NCBI RefSeq assembly: GCF_017743975.1
Contig: NZ_JAGHRC010000010.1
Coordinates: 1-64,000 of the forward strand
Direction of reading: 5' to 3'
Source: Ruegeria sp. R14_0
GTDB lineage: Bacteria; Pseudomonadota; Alphaproteobacteria; Rhodobacterales; Rhodobacteraceae
DNA: 64,000 nucleotides
Below, in pieces: positions 36,253-45,851 of the stretch. The notes beneath the pieces are model-generated. The model saw only the letters and a program-made list of their open reading frames with translations. It searched no databases and was not told the origin of the DNA. The position numbers and the translations under genes are program-made. Position 1 is the first letter of the stretch, and the number at the start of each line of letters is the position of its first letter.

Positions 36253-36267
36253 CGGTACCAATTCTAA

Positions 36268-36834
36268 TCAGTCCCGTTGTCCTGATCGCGAGGAATCAGC
36301 CAGCAGTAGGTTCGCATAGTCGAGATGGCCCTGATCAGCGAGAGCCCTTAAAGCAGCAACACGGGACTTTCTCGCCACGACATGGTCCGGCATTGTCTCA
36401 ATCGAACGGAGCCAAGATGTATACTGATCATCAAACCCATGTTCGAGAGCTCCGGCAACCACCAACGCAAGATACCAGTCATAGGGAGCAAGATCGTTCT
36501 CTATTTCCGATGCGATGTAGGTTGTCGCAACGATAAAATGATCTGTCATTGTGACCCTAAAATCATCAACTCTGTCATAGCCATTACCTGCGCCTTCGAA
36601 TTTGTCGAGCGCGTCACGTTCTGCAAGACCAATCTCAAACAATATTCCAGGGGTTTGGAATTGAGCTGATTGTTTGATGAGGGTCGCCTTTCCCGAACCA
36701 TCGACGCTCTTCTTCGAAAACCCCAAGCTATGACTATCAACCGATGCTACGCCTACTAGCTTGGCGCTTGGGCAGCGCGCAATAAGACGGGCGCTCAACA
36801 TGTTTGAACCGTAAGCAAAATAGAGAAAAGTCAT
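36268..36834 (-). CDS. Gamma-glutamylcyclotransferase-like protein
   Basis: 188 residues from ATG 36834. The family signature FAYGSNML is at the N-terminus and a catalytic Glu is likely in DKFEGAGNGYDRVDD. Members cleave gamma-glutamyl amines or glutathione-type peptides in the cytoplasm. It lies between the SMC-like ATPase and the CBASS genes on the opposite strand, its end 15 bases from the ATPase gene, so it may be a passenger of the island rather than a defence part. Confidence 0.85.
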   Translation of the reverse strand: MTFLYFAYGSNMLSARLIARCPSAKLVGVASVDSHSLGFSKKSVDGSGKATLIKQSAQFQTPGILFEIGLAERDALDKFEGAGNGYDRVDDFRVTMTDHFIVATTYIASEIENDLAPYDWYLALVVAGALEHGFDDQYTSWLRSIETMPDHVVARKSRVAALRALADQGHLDYANLLLADSSRSGQRD

Positions 36835-37046
36835 GCCCAGATAGTAGCGTGACAATTAATCGATGTCAGGCCTCAGAAGTCTCCCCCGGGAAGGCGTAAT
36901 GAGTGCAATATCCTGCGGCATGGTGACTGTTAGCACACAGCATCACAGTACTCGATTTCGAATAATTTCTCAGCTAACTTGTATCATCTGGAGTCTGCCC
37001 CTATATATGGAGTCTTCCTGGACTCGATACCACAAGGGGATGTGTT

Positions 37047-37325
37047 GTGACCCAGAAATTTATAGCTCCGCCGAGCGGGAACCGGCTCGACGAGGAGGAT
37101 GCTGCCATCGTCAAAGGCATGCTCGATAGGGGCGATCGGCAACACGATATTGCTGCCTGGTTCGGTGTGAACGGTGGGCGCATCGGAGAGATTTCAACCG
37201 GTGCGAAATTTGCCGAAGTGAAACCCGCGGAGACTCATGAGCTGCCGCCGCAGGGACCATATCTGTCGGGACGGCAGTCAGCTGAGCTCCTGGCGAAGCT
37301 CGGATTCAGCTACGCAGCTGAGTAG
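37047..37325 (+). CDS. Small HTH-like protein upstream of the CBASS genes
   Basis: 92 residues from GTG 37047, preceded by AAGGGGAT. A helix-turn-helix-like segment covers about residues 20-50 (VKGMLDRGDRQHDIAAWFGV, then NGGRIGEI). It ends 16 bases before the Cap15-like gene in the same direction. It may regulate the CBASS operon or be an accessory part; canonical type I CBASS does not require it. Confidence 0.6.
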   Translation: MTQKFIAPPSGNRLDEEDAAIVKGMLDRGDRQHDIAAWFGVNGGRIGEISTGAKFAEVKPAETHELPPQGPYLSGRQSAELLAKLGFSYAAE

Positions 37326-37341
37326 TAGGCGGTAGAACAGA

Positions 37342-37974
37342 ATGCGTGAGCACGAATACTCCATTGTAGGGCACAGCCGGTCCAGAATAGGACTCTACAT
37401 TGCTGTATTTTCGGGCGCGCTCGCGAGCGGACTCACTCTCCTAGTTGGGTATGCAGTACTGCGAATTGAGGCGGCGGGATACTTTGACGTTCCGCAGCTG
37501 ATCTTGTGGCCATTCACGGCCGTTTCGATCTTCGGAATTCTTTTTTTCTTGTTCGATCGCTTTGCATGGAAGCTGTTTGGCTTGAAGGCGATTGTTGGTG
37601 TCCCGAATATCTCTGGCTGCTGGGCGCTCACTGGGCAGTCGTACGATGTAGAGCAAAATCCAACATTTGATTGGTCCGGCAGGATCGACATTACGCAGAA
37701 GTACGAACGCATCTTCATCCATCTGCGAACTGAAACGAGCGAGTCCCACAGTGTTTCTGCAGCGATTGTGCCGGAGGGCCGTGCTGGTTTTCGGTTGATC
37801 TACGCTTATCGGAATGAACCCAAACCAGGGCAGAAGGAGCTCAACAGCCACATCGGCCACTGCGAGCTTTTGTTTTCCCCAGACCTTTGCAGTGCAGAAG
37901 GCAGCTACTTCAATAGCGGTGGCCGATTCACGCACGGGACAATGAAACTCGAAAGGACTACCGAAGATGGCTAG
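37342..37974 (+). CDS. cap15: CBASS effector Cap15-like (two TM helices plus beta-barrel)
   Basis: 210 residues. Two N-terminal membrane helices (GLYIAVFSGALASGLTLLVG and LILWPFTAVSIFGILFFLF) precede a small barrel domain beginning near residue 88 with ISGCWALTGQSYD, then WSGRIDITQKYERIFIHL and SHSVSAAIV. This is the arrangement of Cap15, which binds a cyclic dinucleotide and disrupts the inner membrane. Its stop overlaps the CD-NTase start by eight bases. The identification rests on layout, motif pattern and partner, not on a search. Confidence 0.82.
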   Translation: MREHEYSIVGHSRSRIGLYIAVFSGALASGLTLLVGYAVLRIEAAGYFDVPQLILWPFTAVSIFGILFFLFDRFAWKLFGLKAIVGVPNISGCWALTGQSYDVEQNPTFDWSGRIDITQKYERIFIHLRTETSESHSVSAAIVPEGRAGFRLIYAYRNEPKPGQKELNSHIGHCELLFSPDLCSAEGSYFNSGGRFTHGTMKLERTTEDG

Positions 37975-39076
37975 ACAAATCGATGACCGGCTGGCGAGGC
38001 TCCAGCAGCGTCGTTTCGACGACAGCTTGCCCGTGATGCAGGAGCAGTACGAAAAGAGGTCGACCAACAAAGCGACCCGATATGCGCTTGGTGCGATGCA
38101 GCAGGTTGATCCCCGCTCAACACAAATTTCTCATGAGGAGTTCGAAAAGGTTGAACGTAACTTGCTCGAAGGTCTTGATAAGGAAGGATTGCAGCCGAAG
38201 GTGCGATTCCAAGGGTCAGTGCCGCTCAATGTTCACACGCGCGGTGTTAGCGATGTTGATCTTCTCGTAATTGAGGGGCTTTATCTTCGAATTGAGCCCT
38301 GCGAAGGCGGTCAGAAATCCTACCTTCCCTATACTGGCAAGGGTTCACTCTGCGATGATGTTCTCTATCTTCGGAAGAAGTCTAAGGAAGTTCTCGACAG
38401 ACGGTTTTGGGGCGCGAAAGTTGATGGTTCCCCGGCAAAGTCGATCCAATTGACAGAAGGCGGATTTCGGCGAAAAGTCGATGTGGTTCCGTCACATTGG
38501 TACGATACTGCGACCTACCAGATGACGTTGAACGACACATATCGTGGCATCGATGTGGTTGATCAATATACCCGGGAAAGCTTCCGAAACTATCCCTTCC
38601 TTTACATGGATAAGATTAACTCCAAGGATCGGGAGACACTTGGCGGCGCAAAGATGTCCATAAGGCTCGCGAAGAATGTTCGAAATGACGCGGACGGCGA
38701 TATCGAACTTTCGAGCTATGACATCGGAAGTCTCATGTTCCATTGCCCTTCAGAATACATCACGTCGCTGCCCGCTCGCGATTTGATGGTGTTATCAGGC
38801 ACCGATCGATGGTTTGACGAACTGGCATCCGATATGAGCTTCGCAATGTCGTTGGACACGCCAGATGGAACCAGGAAGATCATCGACAATGTTGATCGGT
38901 GGACGGGTTTAACGAAGCTGAGTAGTGAGCTGAATGCCTTGGCGTCAGAGGTCGAGCGCGAAATCATTGGTCCGTTTGGAACTCCGAGTTACGACAGGGG
39001 TGAAATTCGTAAGCGGCTCAATGACGGTCAGATCCCGCTCCTTCCGGACGAGTTCGGACTGGGTGCTCGTTTCTAA
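37967..39076 (+). CDS. CBASS cyclic oligonucleotide synthase (CD-NTase)
   Basis: 369 residues. The nucleotidyltransferase core shows GS at residues 83-84 (QGSVPLNVHTRG), the metal-binding DVD at Asp96 and Asp98 (VSDVDLLVI), and the third Asp near 172 in RRKVDVVPSHW. It would make a cyclic di- or trinucleotide on phage infection and activate Cap15. No Cap2/Cap3 or HORMA/TRIP13 genes are nearby, so this is a minimal type I CBASS. Clade (CdnB/E/others) cannot be told by eye. Confidence 0.88.
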   Translation: MARQIDDRLARLQQRRFDDSLPVMQEQYEKRSTNKATRYALGAMQQVDPRSTQISHEEFEKVERNLLEGLDKEGLQPKVRFQGSVPLNVHTRGVSDVDLLVIEGLYLRIEPCEGGQKSYLPYTGKGSLCDDVLYLRKKSKEVLDRRFWGAKVDGSPAKSIQLTEGGFRRKVDVVPSHWYDTATYQMTLNDTYRGIDVVDQYTRESFRNYPFLYMDKINSKDRETLGGAKMSIRLAKNVRNDADGDIELSSYDIGSLMFHCPSEYITSLPARDLMVLSGTDRWFDELASDMSFAMSLDTPDGTRKIIDNVDRWTGLTKLSSELNALASEVEREIIGPFGTPSYDRGEIRKRLNDGQIPLLPDEFGLGARF

Positions 39077-39349
39077 GCCTTCCCAGCAGATCGCGGGTTG
39101 GTGGCCAATGTCCGGAAAGACGTGCTGCGCCGCGGCAAGGCGCATAATGTCCCAAGGGCAGCTCTGGGCCGTCCGTGCAAGGGAGTGTCGTGCGGAGGAA
39201 TGGGCTTTCACCGCGGATCGGGACGTACTAGGCCACGCACGGAGCGTGCAATCGGAACGAAGACCCGTGTTGTGATAGCATGACATGCTTCACGCCTGTC
39301 CTATGCGGCGCTAGTCTCCGGTCATAGCAACGCTGAAAGGAGCCGCCCA

Positions 39350-39619
39350 ATGTCCCTCTTCTCAAAACTCTTCGGTGGCGGCGAAAAGTCGGAGCCAGAG
39401 CCAGTCTCGTACAAAGGGTTCGAAATCTTCCCCGACCTGATGCCCGAGGGTGGCAAATACCGCCTTTTGGCCCGTATCGAAAAGACCATCGACGGAGATC
39501 GCAAGACACATACGGTGATCCGGGCGGATGTCTTTGAAACCCGGGATCAGGGCGAGAGCTTCAGCATCGCCAAGGCGAAGCAGGTGATTGACGAGCAGGG
39601 CGAACGCATCTTCGATTAA
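39350..39619 (+). CDS. HlyU-family protein
   Basis: 89 residues beginning MSLFSKLFGGGEKSEPEPVS, then YKGFEIFPDLMPEGGKYRL and RADVFETRDQGESFSIAKA. This matches the small HlyU family, named as transcriptional regulators but often of unproven role in Rhodobacterales. It is preceded by GAAAGGAG and stands alone. It marks the end of the defence island and return to chromosome-like genes. Confidence 0.88.
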   Translation: MSLFSKLFGGGEKSEPEPVSYKGFEIFPDLMPEGGKYRLLARIEKTIDGDRKTHTVIRADVFETRDQGESFSIAKAKQVIDEQGERIFD

Positions 39620-39814
39620 GAAAAAAATAGCCTGACTTAAGCGCTGCAATCGATGTGATGCAACGCAGAATCGCCACCTTCAGATTAAGATCTGCTTAGG
39701 GCCGTTATCGAGTTACGGGGCTAAAGCAACCCGAGTTTTTGTAGAGCGATGTTCACGCAAGCGCTACATCCGTTGATGCTTTGTTTAAGAAGCCGGACAT
39801 GTTCTCATGCAATC

Positions 39815-40741
39815 ATGAAAATGAATAAAACTGCGCTGGCCTACGGGGCTTTGTTGCTTGCAATGTTGATCAGCGCCGGAAACTTCCTGTTCGGCAATCT
39901 GGCCGTCAATGAAGTTCATCCGGTTGTACTGACGTTTTGGCGTTGCCTGATTGCAGCGATATTTGTTTTGCCTCTTGTTCTGAGAAGAAGGAGCAACCCG
40001 TTCCAGCATTTTAAGGGCAGTTGGCTCCGCATTTCAGTCCTTTCCTGCATAGGCGTGGTGGCAACGCCATGGTTTGTCTATTCAGCGCTCCAATCCAATG
40101 ACTTGATAGATCTCGGTGCCGGGTATACCAGTGTACCTTTGCTGACGATCTTGTTTTCTGCATTGCTGCTGAACGAACGATTGAGATCTGTTCAGTATTT
40201 GGGCGTCGCCATTGCACTTTCTGGAGCGATGATATTTGCGTTTCGCGGTGATCTGGAAAATCTAACCAATTTCGACCCGCATCTCGCTTTCCTTTTGATG
40301 ATAGCATCCAATGCTTGTCGCGGGCTTTATTTGGTTCTTCTCAAGAAATGGCACATGCACCCAAAGCCGGAGGAAGGCTTGTTCGTGATTTTTGCCATTG
40401 GCATTATCGTTCTGCTGCCGGTTGTCGTGTTTCACGAAGCTGGCACGCCTGAGCCATTAGACTACTCTTGGCAAGTCTGGGGTTCGATTCTGTTCATTGG
40501 AATTGGCATGGGTGCTATCTATCTCCACCTGCTCAATTTTGGCACAAACGAAGTTGGCGCGTCGACGGCTTCCCTGTTTTCATATCTCGTGCCGATACTC
40601 GTCGCGGTCGAATCTGTCGCCTTTAAGGGCATAGACCTTCAGATCTATCAAGTCGTCGGTGGTATGCTGATTATCGGTGGAGTTCTGATCGCAACCAGGA
40701 TGCACCTTCGACCGACCGCTACAGACCATCCACCTCATTGA
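39815..40741 (+). CDS. EamA/DMT-family transporter
   Basis: About 308 residues with ten hydrophobic helices in two five-helix repeats, the drug/metabolite transporter layout. Start taken at ATG 39815 (or 39821); an upstream in-frame ATG at 39749 lacks a hydrophobic beginning. Features include the first-repeat FWRCLIAAIFVLPLVL and the end-of-repeat ALLLNERLRSVQYLGVAIAL. Substrate unknown; amino acids or metabolites are usual. It stands alone and converges with the fusion gene downstream. Confidence 0.9.
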   Translation: MKMNKTALAYGALLLAMLISAGNFLFGNLAVNEVHPVVLTFWRCLIAAIFVLPLVLRRRSNPFQHFKGSWLRISVLSCIGVVATPWFVYSALQSNDLIDLGAGYTSVPLLTILFSALLLNERLRSVQYLGVAIALSGAMIFAFRGDLENLTNFDPHLAFLLMIASNACRGLYLVLLKKWHMHPKPEEGLFVIFAIGIIVLLPVVVFHEAGTPEPLDYSWQVWGSILFIGIGMGAIYLHLLNFGTNEVGASTASLFSYLVPILVAVESVAFKGIDLQIYQVVGGMLIIGGVLIATRMHLRPTATDHPPH

Positions 40742-40840
40742 TGCAGGTGTTGCCAGTGACCTGGGATTAGGCATCGGGTTAGGTGATGCGTTTTGATCTG
40801 GAGTATAGTGCTGCGGCGCGCAAGCCGCCTGAGACAAAGA

Positions 40841-43456
40841 TCAGTCTGACAAACCAGCTTCCCGGAGATCATCGACAAACCTGTCAAGATCACTTGGCTG
40901 TAGGTTTTCTAATGCCAGTCGGAGCTGCGAACATGTCATATCACGGTGAAGCTCTTTGCTCAGGCGGACAATTTGTTTTGCCTCTTCATTGCGGTGTTGT
41001 CGTATCAGAATTGCTGCCAGCACATAATGACCGAATGGGCCAACAGACCTACCTTCCAACGCTGTTCTCGCGCAAGCTTCAGCTTGCTCCAGATCGTCTA
41101 GGACATAGAGGCACAAGGATTTGGCTAGTAGTTTAACCTTGAAGTACGGCCCGGTGGGTCCAAACCGGGTTGCTGTCTCAAAATGTGCCAGTGCAATTTT
41201 TGCCTGTCCATTTACAAGTTGCGTGTAACCAAGCACCAGATGGGCGTTCGCCGCGCTTGGGTTGAGACTAACTGCAAGTTCTGCCTCTGCGATCGCAGCA
41301 TCGCGTCGATTGAACAGAGTATAAGCTCGGGCGAGGCTGGCGTGTGCAAAACTACTGTGTTCATCCAGAGCTACAGCGCGTTCTGCGTGATGGAGGGCGC
41401 GTTTCTTTGCCCCCATTCGGTCATCAACTTGGGCGAGGAACAGCCTACGAAGCTCGGCATTTGCCATGACAGCATGGGCGAGCGCATAGTCCGGCGTCAT
41501 GTCGATAGTCTTAGATAAAATGTCTTTTGCTTTTTGCGTGTCCTCGTCAGTGAATTTGTACAGATGCCACAGAGCTTTTTGAACCTTGTCCCATACATTA
41601 ACTTCACCACGTTTCAGGCGGGCTTGCTCTCTCAAATCGAACCGCAGCTCCCAGTCGATATGCCCGACGACGGCGGAGGCGATTTCCTCCTGCAAGGAAA
41701 AGACATCCTCAATTTTGTGATCCAAGCGATCGGCCCAAAGATCGTGCCCATTCGATGTATCTACGAGATGGGCGGTGACGCGAACGCGATGATCATCATA
41801 GCGCACACCGCCCTCTACTAAATAGTGAGCTCCCAGGCGTTGCGCGATTTCTTCACCGGATAAAGAAGCATCCTTGAGAAGTTTGGTAGATGTAGGTGAG
41901 ACAACCGACAGCCAATCTACCTTTGCAAGTTCGGTAACTATTTCCTGGTTTATGCCAGCCACAAAGCCGTTGCTGCCGTTTTGTCCATTGAGGTTGTCGA
42001 AAGGCAACACTGCAATAACTGGCTTTTGCGGTGTCGGAAGCTGCGTAACCATTTGATCGAACAAGCGGTCTTTTTCGGCTGGTGGCTCAGTCTTTGGTGC
42101 AAGAGTTTCGGTTCCAGATTGTGAACCGGATAAAGGCTCATGTGTTGCCGGGAAACGGAACACCGGTCCGTGCCGCGGCCAATCAACATTGTTGAGCGTT
42201 ATGTAGTCTTTTAGATTGTGTGCTGAGTACAGGAAAGCGTGGCTACGAGCACCATGGCCGATCTGCTTGTGGGCGAAGTTTAGGCCCACCGCGACGCGCG
42301 CCAACAGGTATTGGCTTTCCATGAAACTCAGCCGATGGCTTTCGTGGCGTTCAACCCAGCTCATCGCCCCACGCCGCAGAGTTCTGACAAATTCGACGAT
42401 CCCGACGTCATCCTGCCACAACCCCAGGGTATGGTGTTTAGAATGAAAGAGACCGAGATCATCAAGGATGGCATCCCATTGGGCTGGTACGCTGTTTCCG
42501 CGACGTGCTAACAGGTATGCCAATTCAAAATACGCATGGTCGTAAAACAGGAACTGATTGTCTTCGTACAGCGCAAGATCGATAAGAAAATAATCGGGAT
42601 CACTTGTTTGGTGTGATCGCACCAGAACATTGTAGCCGTGAAGATCCCCATGTATCCGGCCTTTAGCCGCTCGGATGCTTAATCGGCTTGGCAAGTTTTC
42701 CTCGCAAGCAAATGCCAGTGGGTTTGGGTACCAATGTCCTTCAAACATGAGACAACGCTCGTCCGGATCCTGACTACAAACTTCCAAAAGAAACTGGTGT
42801 AGCCGACCTTCCTCGGGATCCAGTCTGTAGCCGAGCCATCCTGAAAGCAGATCTCGAGGCGAGTGCAAACCAGGCGCCATTTCGTAATCGGCGTTCCAAT
42901 CATCAAGCAGGCTTCGCGAAAGCCGCTCAAGAACGTTCAAGGCGAGTTCGAAGCCGCAATCGTTCCAGGGAAGCGAATATTCAAGTCCTTGCGCCACAAC
43001 CGTGGAAAGGATCGCGGTCTGCCCGTCGTGCTCCAAAGAGTGGACGATGCGCGCCAGATGCTTTGATCCGAATGCGGGAACCGCTTCAAACGCCTCCAGA
43101 TGTCTTTGGTTTTCGGATTTCTCGTTCCATTCCGGATCGGGAAGGGCGTCAAATTTGAGAATGGCCTGACCGCTGAAGGCATCGCATGTGATGTCAACAA
43201 TATAGACAAGAGCGCCAGACTTGCCTGCACTTAGCTGTCGGTGAAAATAGACTTCACCCTTTACCGACCAGCGGTCAGTTATCAGTGGCAGGAGATCTTT
43301 GTAGGCTTCCGGCCAAGAGAGATCATCGATGGCAGGCACTAGTAAACACTCCACAGACGTACCGCGATGGACTGTGTATTTCTTTGCGGCGATGCTGTTT
43401 TTTTTGCATGATACACATGCAAACGTGTGAACCAAACCGTTTGGATGCACGGTCAA
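40841..43456 (-). CDS. Kinase-like / TolB-like / TPR fusion protein
   Basis: Up to 871 residues; start uncertain (TTG 43456, or an internal GTG near residue 34). Residues about 60-430 hold a phosphotransferase-like domain with GRIHGDLHGYNVLVR and FLIDLALYEDN, recalling APH-type kinases though the second Asp motif is changed to IDLA. Residues about 475-615 form the TolB-like N-terminal domain often fused to class III cyclases (VIAVLPFDNLNGQNG, then AHYLVEGGVRYDD, then LVDTSNGHDLWADR). The rest is TPR repeats. No cyclase, HTH or signal peptide is seen. A sensor or adaptor role in signalling is inference. Confidence 0.78.
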   Translation of the reverse strand: MTVHPNGLVHTFACVSCKKNSIAAKKYTVHRGTSVECLLVPAIDDLSWPEAYKDLLPLITDRWSVKGEVYFHRQLSAGKSGALVYIVDITCDAFSGQAILKFDALPDPEWNEKSENQRHLEAFEAVPAFGSKHLARIVHSLEHDGQTAILSTVVAQGLEYSLPWNDCGFELALNVLERLSRSLLDDWNADYEMAPGLHSPRDLLSGWLGYRLDPEEGRLHQFLLEVCSQDPDERCLMFEGHWYPNPLAFACEENLPSRLSIRAAKGRIHGDLHGYNVLVRSHQTSDPDYFLIDLALYEDNQFLFYDHAYFELAYLLARRGNSVPAQWDAILDDLGLFHSKHHTLGLWQDDVGIVEFVRTLRRGAMSWVERHESHRLSFMESQYLLARVAVGLNFAHKQIGHGARSHAFLYSAHNLKDYITLNNVDWPRHGPVFRFPATHEPLSGSQSGTETLAPKTEPPAEKDRLFDQMVTQLPTPQKPVIAVLPFDNLNGQNGSNGFVAGINQEIVTELAKVDWLSVVSPTSTKLLKDASLSGEEIAQRLGAHYLVEGGVRYDDHRVRVTAHLVDTSNGHDLWADRLDHKIEDVFSLQEEIASAVVGHIDWELRFDLREQARLKRGEVNVWDKVQKALWHLYKFTDEDTQKAKDILSKTIDMTPDYALAHAVMANAELRRLFLAQVDDRMGAKKRALHHAERAVALDEHSSFAHASLARAYTLFNRRDAAIAEAELAVSLNPSAANAHLVLGYTQLVNGQAKIALAHFETATRFGPTGPYFKVKLLAKSLCLYVLDDLEQAEACARTALEGRSVGPFGHYVLAAILIRQHRNEEAKQIVRLSKELHRDMTCSQLRLALENLQPSDLDRFVDDLREAGLSD

Positions 43457-43670
43457 AGTATTCTGCGCGACGGTTGAACCAGCTCAGTGGGAACTCAATG
43501 TACCGAATGATGCTCGAAGGTTCGTGTTCGAGCAAAAGGTTCACTGCAGTCTCAACGGACAGGAGAAGCGCTTGTTTGAGTGGGGGACAATTGAACGGTA
43601 TTGGCCGCCCCGCCATGCTGCTGCACCGCATCCGATGGCGGTGAAGCGCACAAATGGGCTGTCTCAAGTG

Positions 43671-44033
43671 CTATACGAGACATTGAAATGCCTTGAAGAC
43701 TATTTGCCAGCGTCCTCGGTCCTTCAGCAAAGTGAGCGTATCGCAAAACCTTCGTTGTCCCCATTGGTCGTGGACAACCGCAACCGCGGTTGCGCCGGAA
43801 ATAATCAATGATTTGATTTCCCAGCCCGGAACTGGACCCTTGGGGTCGGGAGCGGCCTCTACACAGAAATCGGCGAATTCCTCTGCGCTATCCCATTGAA
43901 GTTCTCCATCTATCAGCCCCGACGACACAAATCGCGGATGGAATGCCTCCATTAGAAGTGCCTTATCGCCTCGATTGAAGCCGGTGACATACATATCGAT
44001 TACGGCCTGGATATTCTCTTCTTCATCATCCAT
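43671..44033 (-). CDS. SnoaL/NTF2-like protein (lumazine-binding-like)
   Basis: 120 residues of the cone-shaped NTF2-like fold: NIQAVIDMYVTGFNRGDKAL at the start, FHPRFVSSG, and a C-terminal strand GRWQIVFKAFQC. Such proteins serve as isomerases or binding proteins; no active site can be assigned. GAGGTG lies nine bases upstream of the ATG. It lies 215 bases from the start of the fusion gene, on the same strand. Confidence 0.85.
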   Translation of the reverse strand: MDDEEENIQAVIDMYVTGFNRGDKALLMEAFHPRFVSSGLIDGELQWDSAEEFADFCVEAAPDPKGPVPGWEIKSLIISGATAVAVVHDQWGQRRFCDTLTLLKDRGRWQIVFKAFQCLV

Positions 44034-44293
44034 TTTCGCACCTCGCCAGTTTGTGGGAGCGACGCTGACCAGCGGTCACAGCGTTTGATTGGCACCAAGC
44101 TAAGATATCGCATCCTGCCGCCGTTACCAATGTCGGCTTCCAGCCGTGTTCGAATCCTGGAGATTGGGGTGGAGTTCCATGGTGAGACCGTTCCAACGTC
44201 TGCGTTCGAGCCTGTCGCGGAAATCGACTGAGGCAGCTGAATTCGCATCGAGGCTGTGCTAAAGTCTACTTGTCTGTATGAGTGGGGGAAATC

Positions 44294-45100
44294 ATGCCGA
44301 CAGCCATTTTAAACGGCGCGAAAATTCATTTTGAAGATACTGGTGGTGAAGGCGAGCCGGTCTTGTTCTCGCATGGCCTCCTGTTCAGTGGAGCCATGTT
44401 TGAAACGCAGGTTGCTCATTTGAGGGACCGCTTTCGTTGCATCACATATGACCATAGGGGGCAGGGACAAAGCAGTGTGACTGAAGGTGGTTATGATATC
44501 GACTCGCTGACCGACGACGCTGCAGAACTAATCAGAAGCCTGGACGCGGCTCCCTGCCATTTTGTTGGTCTAAGCATGGGCGGGTTTGTGGGCATGAGAT
44601 TGGCAGCTCGTGAACCAAGCCTTCTGAAATCGCTGACATTGCTTGAAACCAGCGCTGATCCTGAAGAGCCAAAAAACGCCCCCAAATATCGAATTTTGAA
44701 CTTTGTAGCGCGATGGATCGGATTGTGGGCCGCCATCAATCAGGTCATGCCGATAATGTTCGGTCGCACATTTCTCGCCGATCCAGACCGCGCCGAAGAA
44801 AAGAAGCGATGGTCGAAGGCGATTACGAGCAGCAATCGGATCGGGATCACACGGGCGGTCAACGGAGTGATCAACAGAGAAGGCTGCACAGAACTGCTTG
44901 GAAAAATAGAGGTTCCAGTCGGCATCGGCCTCGGAGACGAAGACATGGCAACAGTTCCGGAGAAATCAAATCGAATGCACCGAGCAATCGCAACCTCAGA
45001 ATTGGTTGTGTTCCAGGGAGCGGGCCATTCCTCATCGATTGAAGCACCAGACCAGGTGACGGCATTGATAGAGCGCACAATTCAGAGAACATTGGATTAG
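44294..45100 (+). CDS. Alpha/beta-fold hydrolase
   Basis: 268 residues from ATG 44294, preceded by GGGGGAA. Oxyanion HG motif in LFSHGLLFSG, nucleophile elbow GLSMGGFVG (Ser), acid Asp likely in GLGDEDMATV, and His in GAGHSSSIE. The catalytic triad is complete. Substrate unknown; haloperoxidase-like or ester hydrolases are similar. It is monocistronic. Confidence 0.92.
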   Translation: MPTAILNGAKIHFEDTGGEGEPVLFSHGLLFSGAMFETQVAHLRDRFRCITYDHRGQGQSSVTEGGYDIDSLTDDAAELIRSLDAAPCHFVGLSMGGFVGMRLAAREPSLLKSLTLLETSADPEEPKNAPKYRILNFVARWIGLWAAINQVMPIMFGRTFLADPDRAEEKKRWSKAITSSNRIGITRAVNGVINREGCTELLGKIEVPVGIGLGDEDMATVPEKSNRMHRAIATSELVVFQGAGHSSSIEAPDQVTALIERTIQRTLD

Positions 45101-45458
45101 GGTTCGGATCTATTGAACAAGTAGGTTAGTAGGGATCGCCTCCTGATACTGCCGCAAAATTTTTCGGATGGAAGAGCATCATTGGAATTGGTGGGCAGTT
45201 TAACCGGTTAGGTGCGCGAACTGCTGAAACGGACGGAGTCCGGGCGTGGATTGACCTTTGCGGATCATATTGACCAATTTTACGCGAGCGCACTGGTTCA
45301 CGATCCAACGGGGGCTTTGTGCAACACCGTCCAGATTTGATGCGCAGTCGTAGAAATTCGCCTGATGCATCACGGTGAACATGAGGGTCGATGGATTGCG
45401 CCACGGCAGGAGCTGGCGTGGCTCAATGTCCCGTCAGAGACGCTATTTGCAAGTACAG
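45101..45458. other. Intergenic stretch without a supported gene
   Basis: About 360 bases. Short overlapping frames on both strands show no family motif, no ribosome site and no signal peptide. Nothing else recognised. Confidence 0.5.
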
Positions 45459-45851
45459 CTACATTTCTTCTAAATTGTGCGGCACCCGAGCCCAGTCAGG
45501 GGCATCTTTTACGAATACCTTTTTTGTTGGTCTGAACAAACTGGGATCATCCAGCGTACCCGCGGCGATGCTGGTCAGTCCGAAAGAGGTCACGCCCCAC
45601 AGGTTTGACCCGCAGGTGCCGCAAAAATGCTTGATGACGGGGCGGCCTTCTTCAGAGATTTTCTTAAAAGTTAACGGCTTGCCTTTTAGGAGCTGCAGGT
45701 CATCTGAGTTTATCATGTATCCGGCGTATCCATCTGTGCCAGTCATAGACAGGCAGTCGCTACAGAAACACATGAGTTGAATCACTGGATCACCGGTGAT
45801 CCGATACCGAACCTCACCACAATAGCATCCACCCTCAATCGATTTGGCCAT
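45459..45851 (-). CDS. GFA-family zinc protein
   Basis: 130 residues from ATG 45851. Zinc-binding cysteines in GGCYCGEVRY, MCFCSDCLSMTG and FCGTCGSNLW follow the pattern of the GFA (glutathione-dependent formaldehyde-activating) family. Actual substrates are rarely known. A longer in-frame start at 45971 adds a segment without the family pattern. Confidence 0.92.
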   Translation of the reverse strand: MAKSIEGGCYCGEVRYRITGDPVIQLMCFCSDCLSMTGTDGYAGYMINSDDLQLLKGKPLTFKKISEEGRPVIKHFCGTCGSNLWGVTSFGLTSIAAGTLDDPSLFRPTKKVFVKDAPDWARVPHNLEEM

